6,486 nucleotides of DNA from an uncultured Mucilaginibacter sp. (GTDB lineage Bacteria > Bacteroidota > Bacteroidia > Sphingobacteriales > Sphingobacteriaceae). The DNA lies in NCBI GenBank assembly GCA_946479225.1, contig CAMLFI010000147.1, positions 1 to 6,486 of the forward strand. Direction: 5' to 3'. A program made the translations under genes and the position numbers. This document shows positions 1 to 4,886 of this stretch, piece after piece. The first letter of the stretch is position 1, and the number at the start of each line of letters is the position of its first letter. The notes beneath the pieces are model-generated. The model was given only the letters and a program-made list of their open reading frames with translations. It was not told the DNA's origin and ran no database searches.

Positions 1-1839
1 CGTGGTTTTATGTTGGATGTTTCGCGTCACTTTTTCTCAGTGGCTTACATCAAAAAGTATCTTGATCTGATGGCTACCTATAAGTTAAATAATTTCCACT
101 GGCATTTAAGTGATGACCAGGGTTGGCGGGTTGAGATCAAAAAATATCCCAAGTTGACAGAAATAGCAAGCCGGCGCGCTGAAACACTCATCGGAAACTA
201 CCACGACAGGCAGCCGCAGCAATTTGACAATACACCGTACGGGGGTTATTATACACAGGATGAGATACGTGATGTTGTGCGCTATGCGGCTGCAAAATAT
301 ATTAATATCATTCCCGAAATTGATATGCCGGGCCACTCAAAAGCTGCCCTTACCGCCTATCCGGAATTTGGGTGCAATGCGCCCGACACCTATACAGTGT
401 CAGGCACCTGGAGCGAAAGGCATGACGTGTTTTGCCCCACCGAAGCGACTTTTACTTTCTTGCAGGATATATTGACCGAGTTAATGACTTTATTCCCCGG
501 AAAGTATATCCATATAGGGGGCGATGAGGTGGCTAAAGACGATTGGAAAGCGAGCGCATTCTCTCAGCAATTGATAAAGCGTTTAAAGTTGAAAGACGAA
601 AAAGGCCTGCAAAGTTATTTTATCCGCCGCATGGAAGAGTTTGTTAACTCAAAAGGACGTACAGTTATTGGCTGGGATGAAATATTAGACGGTGGTATTG
701 CACCAAATGCAACAGTAATGAGCTGGCGCGGCGAAGCAGGCGGTATTGATGCCGCTCAGCAAGGGCACGATGTTATTATGGCGCCAAGTAACCAGGCGCT
801 TTATTTAGACCATACACAAGGAACTAACTTGAATACGGAACCTGTTGGAATAGGCGGCAATGCACCTATTCAAAAAACTTATAGCTATAACCCGGTTCCT
901 GCGCAGCTAACGCCGGATCAGCAGAAATATATAATAGGTGTGCAAGCTAATTTATGGAACGAATATATCGCTACGCCTAATAAAGTAGAGTATATGCTGC
1001 TGCCGCGATTTATGGCCCTATCAGAAATTGCCTGGACGCCGTTGGCGAACAAGAACTTTACAGATTTTATGGAGATAAGGATACCTCAGCATCTGGCTGT
1101 TCTTGAAAAAAACAATTACAACTATCGCGTTCCCGCTGCCATCGGAGCAAAAGATACCATAATGTTTGGCAGTCAACTTACCGCGCAGCTAAAACCATCG
1201 GTAAAAGGTGCTAAAGTATATTATACTATTGACGGCTACACTCCTAATGAAACGGACCTGGAATATTCTGTACCATTGAATTTTAATATCCCGCCTAATC
1301 AATACCGCGAATTGCAAACGGTTGTAATAACGCCCGCCGGCAAAAGAAGCAACGCAACTAAAACAGTTGTTTATAATAAAACGCCGTTGCCTCCCGTTGA
1401 TTATCAAGGTAACAGACAGGGAATGCTATATCAGCTGTTTCCGGGCGAGTTCACCAGCACGCGTCAGTTAAATTTGACGACCGCGGGTTTCGATACTACA
1501 CAGGTTATAAAAAGCTTTAATACATTGCCATTTCGTAAAATAGCGTCGTCCTTTGGTGTGATCTATAATGGTTATCTTCGTGTTGATGAGGATGACGTTT
1601 ATGGTTTTTCAACCCTCACTGATGATGGATCAATGTTATTTGTTGATGATTATCCGGTGGTTGACAATGATGGGAGGCACTCCCCGATTGAAAAAAGCGG
1701 ATCGGTCCCTTTGCAAAAGGGTTTTCATAAGATTACTATTAAATATTTAGATGCACGCATACCCGGAAAAATACAGGTTTTTATGACTATTCCGGGCAAA
1801 CCTAAAGGCGAACTATCGCCCGAATCACTTTTTTATTAA
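1..1839 (+). CDS. Beta-N-acetylhexosaminidase, GH20, with C-terminal PA14-like domain (5' partial)
   Basis: This is a family GH20 exo-hexosaminidase that removes terminal N-acetylglucosamine or N-acetylgalactosamine from chitin-type or glycoconjugate glycans. The frame is open from base 1 and begins inside the conserved RGFMLDVSRHF strand. The ATG at 10 is therefore internal; the true start, signal peptide and N-terminal GH20b domain lie upstream of the window. Visible barrel motifs are HWHLSDDQGW (97-126), EIDMPGH (316-336), HIGGDEV (511-531) with the catalytic Asp-Glu pair at 523-528, GWDEIL (670-687), SWRG (721-732) and WNEY (955-966). In this family the Asp assists the substrate acetamido group and the Glu is the acid/base. 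A chitobiase C-terminal-like beta domain follows (about 1130-1375). A PA14-like domain comes next (about 1410-1815), with GYLRVDEDDVYGFSTLTDDGSMLF-type strands; PA14 domains often bind carbohydrate. The stop is six bases before the next gene, so the two are probably co-transcribed. The family is certain; the exact substrate is not. Confidence 0.95.
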   Translation, partial: RGFMLDVSRHFFSVAYIKKYLDLMATYKLNNFHWHLSDDQGWRVEIKKYPKLTEIASRRAETLIGNYHDRQPQQFDNTPYGGYYTQDEIRDVVRYAAAKYINIIPEIDMPGHSKAALTAYPEFGCNAPDTYTVSGTWSERHDVFCPTEATFTFLQDILTELMTLFPGKYIHIGGDEVAKDDWKASAFSQQLIKRLKLKDEKGLQSYFIRRMEEFVNSKGRTVIGWDEILDGGIAPNATVMSWRGEAGGIDAAQQGHDVIMAPSNQALYLDHTQGTNLNTEPVGIGGNAPIQKTYSYNPVPAQLTPDQQKYIIGVQANLWNEYIATPNKVEYMLLPRFMALSEIAWTPLANKNFTDFMEIRIPQHLAVLEKNNYNYRVPAAIGAKDTIMFGSQLTAQLKPSVKGAKVYYTIDGYTPNETDLEYSVPLNFNIPPNQYRELQTVVITPAGKRSNATKTVVYNKTPLPPVDYQGNRQGMLYQLFPGEFTSTRQLNLTTAGFDTTQVIKSFNTLPFRKIASSFGVIYNGYLRVDEDDVYGFSTLTDDGSMLFVDDYPVVDNDGRHSPIEKSGSVPLQKGFHKITIKYLDARIPGKIQVFMTIPGKPKGELSPESLFY

Positions 1840-1845
1840 GTTTAA

Positions 1846-2547
1846 ATGAGAAAATTTGCGATCTTTTTAGTGCCGGTACTTTGTGTAATTATTACCGGCT
1901 GCGGTGGTAACGATAAACCGGTTGTTAAAACACCAACTGCCAAGGCACCTACCGTAATCGCCCCGTTCCGATTTCATAAACCCATAGAAGTATCACCCGG
2001 CCAATATTATGATGTGTTAAGCTGGGGCCGTGGAGCGGTAGATACAGGCGCGTTCATTATTCTGCATTCTGATTCATCAGGCAGGAAGTACAACACTACA
2101 ACAGGTGATCTGGACGGCAAAATATCCGACGTTTATAATACCGACATGGATGCCGACGGCAATCCTGAAATATTGATAGAGGCTAAAAGCACAGATACTA
2201 CCAAATATGTAAATGTTTACGCTTTCGAGTTTAATGATAATAAAGCGCGCGAAATTGATTTCCCGGGTCTTAAAAGCTCTAAAGACAATTACAGGGGTAA
2301 AGACAATTTCTACATTCAGGAAGGAAAGTTGATACGAGAATTCCCTTCTTATATCGGCAAAGGCAGTGAGGCAAAACCAACGGGCGGCAAGTTTAAACTG
2401 GAATATGGCTTGAGCGGGAACGATTTCACTGTAAAAGTACTGGTAACGGATTCTACACTTAAAGAAGAACCTGTAGTACAGGCACCGGTAAAGAAAAAAG
2501 AAAGCACCAAAAAGAAAGCCAGTAAGAAAAAGAGACGGAGACGATAG
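1846..2547 (+). CDS. Hypothetical lipoprotein with basic C-terminal tail
   Basis: I do not recognise this 233-residue protein. The N-terminus is a clear lipoprotein signal: MRK, a hydrophobic core (residues 4-16) and the lipobox ITGC with the lipidated Cys at residue 19. This predicts anchoring in the inner or outer membrane facing the periplasm or surface. A Pro/Thr/Lys-rich linker (about 24-40) follows. Next is a compact, probably beta-rich region containing an Asp-rich loop DMDADGNPE (100-108), which resembles the calcium-binding loops of FG-GAP/VCBS or EF-hand-like repeats. The last 19 residues (215-233) are almost all Lys/Arg and end in RRRR. The ATG at 1846 lies six bases after the GH20 stop, and the lipobox directly downstream supports this start. 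The close spacing suggests co-expression with the hexosaminidase, but no function can be assigned. Real gene, very likely; role unknown. Confidence 0.85.
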   Translation: MRKFAIFLVPVLCVIITGCGGNDKPVVKTPTAKAPTVIAPFRFHKPIEVSPGQYYDVLSWGRGAVDTGAFIILHSDSSGRKYNTTTGDLDGKISDVYNTDMDADGNPEILIEAKSTDTTKYVNVYAFEFNDNKAREIDFPGLKSSKDNYRGKDNFYIQEGKLIREFPSYIGKGSEAKPTGGKFKLEYGLSGNDFTVKVLVTDSTLKEEPVVQAPVKKKESTKKKASKKKRRRR

Positions 2548-2571
2548 TTAAAGCTATACAAACTAGTTTTT

Positions 2572-2600
2572 ACCAAATAAAATTTGGTTTGGTTGCTTTT
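2572..2600 (+). terminator. Possible weak terminator after the lipoprotein gene
   Basis: ACCAAAT (2572-2578) and ATTTGGT (2582-2588) form a perfect 7-bp stem with an AAA loop. It lies 25 bases after the lipoprotein stop and is followed by a T-rich stretch ending in TTTTT (2597-2601). The stem has only two G-C pairs and the T run is not directly adjacent, so termination would be inefficient. Its position between two unrelated gene groups is the main support. Confidence 0.35.
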
Positions 2601-2624
2601 TAAACAAAAAATAAAAATTTTCTA

Positions 2625-2653
2625 TTGACATATACTTTTTTGACGTATATTTA
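2625..2653 (+). promoter_or_regulatory. Predicted Bacteroidota-type promoter for the aromatic operon
   Basis: TTGACA (2625-2630) supplies the TTG of the Bacteroidota -33 element. TATATTTA (2646-2653) matches seven of eight positions of the -7 consensus TAnnTTTG. The 18 bases between the TTG and the -7 box fall near the usual spacing. Transcription would start around 2658-2661, only about ten bases before the leader ORF at 2671. That fits a translated attenuator whose leader must be read as it is made. There is no Shine-Dalgarno sequence before 2671, only an A-rich stretch, which is usual in this phylum. Position is by motif only. Confidence 0.6.
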
Positions 2654-2670
2654 CGCCATAATTAAAAACA

Positions 2671-2736
2671 ATGAAATTTAACAATGCATATTTTTATGGT
2701 TACTACTTTTACTTTAACAGTAAAAGCCGGGACTAA
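2671..2736 (+). CDS. Phe/Tyr-rich leader peptide of the pheA operon attenuator
   Basis: This complete 21-codon ORF (ATG 2671, TAA 2734) has five Tyr and four Phe codons. The core YFYGYYFYF (residues 7-15, bases 2689-2715) contains eight aromatic residues in nine; Phe3 is the ninth. No Trp codon occurs. It sits between a plausible promoter and an intrinsic terminator, just upstream of genes for aromatic amino acid synthesis. This is the arrangement of a ribosome-mediated attenuation leader such as pheL or trpL. The peptide itself probably has no function; its translation speed reports charged tRNA-Phe and tRNA-Tyr. The last three sense codons and the stop overlap the antiterminator arm at 2726-2734, as the mechanism requires. 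Another ATG at 2684 opens a different frame (to 2763) with little aromatic content; the aromatic frame is much the more likely. Clustering this extreme, in this place, is very unlikely by chance. Confidence 0.9.
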   Translation: MKFNNAYFYGYYFYFNSKSRD

Positions 2737-2775
2737 TATGCAAAAACATATAACAAGAAATTGAAAAGTCCCGGC
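2726..2775 (+). promoter_or_regulatory. Predicted antiterminator hairpin
   Basis: GCCGGGACT (2726-2734) is the exact reverse complement of AGTCCCGGC (2767-2775), giving nine uninterrupted pairs, six of them G-C. Inside the loop, ATATG (2736-2740) can pair with CATAT (2747-2751), extending the fold by a small inner hairpin. The downstream arm is the same segment that forms the 5' side of the terminator, so the two structures exclude each other. The upstream arm lies in leader codons 19-21 and the first base of the stop, so a ribosome ending translation would mask it. Confidence 0.85.
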
Positions 2776-2795
2776 CCATACAGCCGGGATTTTTT
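2763..2795 (+). terminator. Intrinsic terminator of the attenuator, upstream of pheA
   Basis: TCCCGGC (2769-2775) and GCCGGGA (2783-2789) form a perfect 7-bp GC-rich stem with a 7-base loop (CCATACA). Six T follow at 2790-2795, and an A tract (GAAAAG, 2763-2768) precedes the stem and can extend it through the T run. The terminator ends 13 bases before the pheA ATG. It therefore sits inside the transcription unit it controls rather than at the end of a gene. Confidence 0.92.
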
Positions 2796-2808
2796 GCTTA
2801 ATAACATT

Positions 2809-3720
2809 ATGAAAAAAGATAAACCAAGAGTAGCTATACAGGGAATAAGGGCATCGTTCCATGAGCAGGCTGCATTTGAATATTTTGGCGAGAATATTGA
2901 AACTATTGAATGCGACTCGTTCAAGCAAACCTTTGTGGCGCTTGAAAATAAAGAAGCCGACTATATAGTAATGGCTATTGAGAACAGTATTGCCGGTAGC
3001 ATTCTGCCTAATTACTCATTGCTTTTGGGTTATAATTTTCCGGTAGTTGGCGAGGTTTATTTACCTATACAGCTGCATTTAATGGCATTGCCTGGCGTAA
3101 AGTTCGATCAGATTAAATATGTTACCTCCCACCCTATGGCGATACGCCAGTGTAACGACTTTTTTGACGAATATCCACATCTTAAAATTGTTGAGAGCAG
3201 TGATACTGCCGCTTGCGCCAAACGTATACGTGATGAACAGCTTACCGACACAGTTGCTGTAGCTAACATACTTGCGGCAAGGTTGTACGGATTAGATATT
3301 ATTGAGCGCCGGATAGAATCAAACAAAAAGAATTATACACGTTTTCTGATTCTTACCACGCATGACAACGTAACCAAACAAACGCCAAATAAAGCATCGT
3401 TATGTTTTCAGGTTAGCAACCAGGTTGGCGCATTGGCTAAGGTGTTGAATATTTTTGCTGATTTAGGCGTTAACATGAGCAAAATACAATCAATGCCGGT
3501 ATTAGGTAAACGCCATGAGTATAATTTTTATGTTGATGTTGAATGGGATGACAGCAAGCAGTATGATGCGGCTGTGAAGCAAGTACTTAAGTACACCCAC
3601 AACTTTAATATCTTGGGTGAGTACGCCCGCTACGAAGAAGAAGCTGAAAAAACAACTATCGCAGCAAAAGCAGAAAAACCTGCACGCAAGTACATAAGTA
3701 TAAAAAAATTAAATAAATAG
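2809..3720 (+). CDS. pheA: Prephenate dehydratase with ACT regulatory domain
   Basis: This 303-residue enzyme converts prephenate to phenylpyruvate, the committed step to phenylalanine. The dehydratase domain (about 6-185) shows ENSIAGS (58-64), TSHPMAIRQC (106-115; Ser107 and Gln114 align with E. coli P-protein Ser208 and Gln215) and the signature TRF (177-179), whose Thr is essential in the family. An ACT domain follows (about 195-275) with VGALA (206-210), as in the Phe-binding GALV motif. The second effector motif reads QSMP (227-230) instead of the classical ESRP. A Lys/Glu/Ala-rich tail of about 28 residues ends the protein. There is no chorismate mutase domain; that activity is on the next gene. 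I chose the ATG at 2809 because the open frame upstream to TTG 2761 runs through the attenuator terminator, and homology begins only after 2809. No Shine-Dalgarno sequence is visible. It is the first structural gene of the attenuated operon, with 36 bases before the next gene. Confidence 0.95.
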   Translation: MKKDKPRVAIQGIRASFHEQAAFEYFGENIETIECDSFKQTFVALENKEADYIVMAIENSIAGSILPNYSLLLGYNFPVVGEVYLPIQLHLMALPGVKFDQIKYVTSHPMAIRQCNDFFDEYPHLKIVESSDTAACAKRIRDEQLTDTVAVANILAARLYGLDIIERRIESNKKNYTRFLILTTHDNVTKQTPNKASLCFQVSNQVGALAKVLNIFADLGVNMSKIQSMPVLGKRHEYNFYVDVEWDDSKQYDAAVKQVLKYTHNFNILGEYARYEEEAEKTTIAAKAEKPARKYISIKKLNK

Positions 3721-3756
3721 AACAGATTTACAGACATTCGCAACCAAATTAAAACG

Positions 3757-4884
3757 ATGAAACTTAATTTAAACATACAGCCGCTAAACACATGGATAAA
3801 CGGCGGAAGTGAGCCCCTATTAATTGCAGGTCCATGCAGCGCCGAAACTGAGGACCAGTTAGTGGCTACAGCACATTTATTAAAAAGTACAGGTAAAATT
3901 GCTGCCCTACGTGCAGGTATCTGGAAACCACGCACCCGCCCAGGCGAGTTTGAAGGAATTGGCAGCATCGGTTTGGAGTGGTTAAAACGCGCCAAAGCAG
4001 AAACGGGCTTGCCTACTGCTGTTGAAGTGGCAACCGCCAAACACGTTGAAGAAGCATTGGCAGCAGGTGTAGATATTCTGTGGGTTGGCGCTCGTTCAAC
4101 TGCAAATCCTTTTACTGTACAGGAAATTGCCGACGCATTAAAAGGTACTGATGTACCGGTAATGGTTAAAAACCCTGTAAACCCTGATATTTCATTGTGG
4201 ATAGGTGCGTTAGAGCGTATCAACAACGCGGGTATAACTAAACTGGCGGCTATTCACCGCGGTTTCTCATCTTACGAAAAATCAGCTTTCCGTAATGAGC
4301 CAATGTGGGATATCGCTATTCATCTGAAAACTTTAGCACCACACCTGCCTATTATCTGCGATCCGAGTCACATTACCGGCAACCGTGATCTGATAGGTTA
4401 TGTATCGCAAAAAGCGTTGGATCTTGATATGCAGGGCCTTATGATTGAGTCGCACATTGACCCAAGCGTAGCCTGGACCGATGCTAAGCAACAAGTTACT
4501 CCGGCTGCTTTGGCTGAATTGGTAGACCGTTTAGTATTACGTAAGCCAGAAGCTGGTTCCGCTATTGTTAAAGATAAATTGCACGATCTACGTGGAAATA
4601 TTGACAAGATTGACGATTTGCTGATACAGAAAATCGCGGAGCGCATGAAAATTGCTGAAGAAATAGGCACTTACAAACGTGATAACAACATTACCATTTT
4701 GCAGGTAAACCGTTGGGATGAGATCTTGCAAAAAGCTATTAGCTACGGTAAAGCTTTAAAATTAAGCGAAGAATTCACAGAGAAATTTTTAGAGCTGATA
4801 CATAACGAATCTATCCGCAGACAAACTGAGATCATGAACAAAGATCAGGCTGGTCAGCAGGCAGAAAAACTTACACACGCTTAA
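3757..4884 (+). CDS. Bifunctional 3-deoxy-7-phosphoheptulonate (DAHP) synthase / chorismate mutase type II
   Basis: This 375-residue fusion combines the first shikimate-pathway enzyme (phosphoenolpyruvate + erythrose 4-phosphate -> DAHP) with an AroQ-type chorismate mutase (chorismate -> prephenate). The N-terminal part (about 1-262) is a type I-beta, KDOPS-like DAHP synthase barrel. Its motifs are GPCSAE (25-30, with the metal-binding Cys27), RAGIWKPRTRPGEFEG (52-67), GARSTANPF (111-119), VKNP (137-140), IHRGF (166-170), CDPSHITG (201-208) and IESH (230-233). A short linker leads to the mutase domain (about 272-362): LRGNIDKID (278-286), Arg296, Lys307, Arg319 in NRWDEIL, and Gln356. These fit the active-site Arg, Lys and Gln positions of AroQ enzymes. 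In Bacillus the mutase domain is N-terminal; the C-terminal order here is the one known from Bacteroidota such as Porphyromonas. Related fusions are inhibited by chorismate or prephenate through the mutase domain; that this applies here is inference. Various symbols (aroF, aroG, aroA(G)) are used, so none is given. The gene ends two bases before aroA. Confidence 0.95.
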   Translation: MKLNLNIQPLNTWINGGSEPLLIAGPCSAETEDQLVATAHLLKSTGKIAALRAGIWKPRTRPGEFEGIGSIGLEWLKRAKAETGLPTAVEVATAKHVEEALAAGVDILWVGARSTANPFTVQEIADALKGTDVPVMVKNPVNPDISLWIGALERINNAGITKLAAIHRGFSSYEKSAFRNEPMWDIAIHLKTLAPHLPIICDPSHITGNRDLIGYVSQKALDLDMQGLMIESHIDPSVAWTDAKQQVTPAALAELVDRLVLRKPEAGSAIVKDKLHDLRGNIDKIDDLLIQKIAERMKIAEEIGTYKRDNNITILQVNRWDEILQKAISYGKALKLSEEFTEKFLELIHNESIRRQTEIMNKDQAGQQAEKLTHA

Positions 4885-4886
4885 AA

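Larger units (their letters stand above)
2671..2795 (+). promoter_or_regulatory. Ribosome-mediated transcription attenuator (Phe/Tyr)
   Basis: The parts in order are the leader ORF (2671-2736), a 5' hairpin CTTTTACT/AGTAAAAG (2706-2713 with 2719-2726, loop TTAAC), antiterminator arm GCCGGGACT (2726-2734), shared arm AGTCCCGGC (2767-2775) and terminator arm GCCGGGA (2783-2789) plus six T. Inferred working: with ample Phe and Tyr the ribosome reaches the stop at 2734 and covers 2726-2734. The shared arm then pairs downstream and transcription ends before pheA. When either amino acid is short, the ribosome stalls within 2689-2715. The arm at 2726-2734 is left free to pair with 2767-2775, and transcription runs into pheA. 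The aromatic codons end 10 bases before the antiterminator arm, about the distance a stalled ribosome covers downstream of its A site. All pairings are read directly from the sequence; regulation is inference from the known mechanism. Confidence 0.88.

Noticed and set aside
2491..2544. Possible programmed frameshift at A-rich Lys codons of the lipoprotein tail
   Set aside because: A runs are expected in Lys codons; no stimulatory structure or meaningful alternative-frame product is evident.
2684..2763. Second short ORF (ATG 2684 to TGA 2763) overlapping the leader peptide
   Set aside because: It has only two Phe and no Tyr codons, and its stop lies past the antiterminator arm, so it does not explain the attenuator. 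It may reflect A/T-rich chance; a role in blocking the structure cannot be excluded but has no support.
2761..2808. N-terminal extension of PheA from a TTG at 2761
   Set aside because: The added codons are simply a translation of the attenuator terminator and its T run; similarity to prephenate dehydratase begins only after the ATG at 2809.
2548..2808. Riboswitch or T-box in the pheA upstream region
   Set aside because: No T-box consensus (AGGGTGGNACCGCG) or known riboswitch core is seen; the translated leader with alternative hairpins explains the region.
3630..4226. 198-codon open frame on the minus strand across pheA and the DAHP synthase gene
   Set aside because: It is antisense to two strongly conserved genes, has no recognisable domain, and is explained by codon bias of the sense strand.
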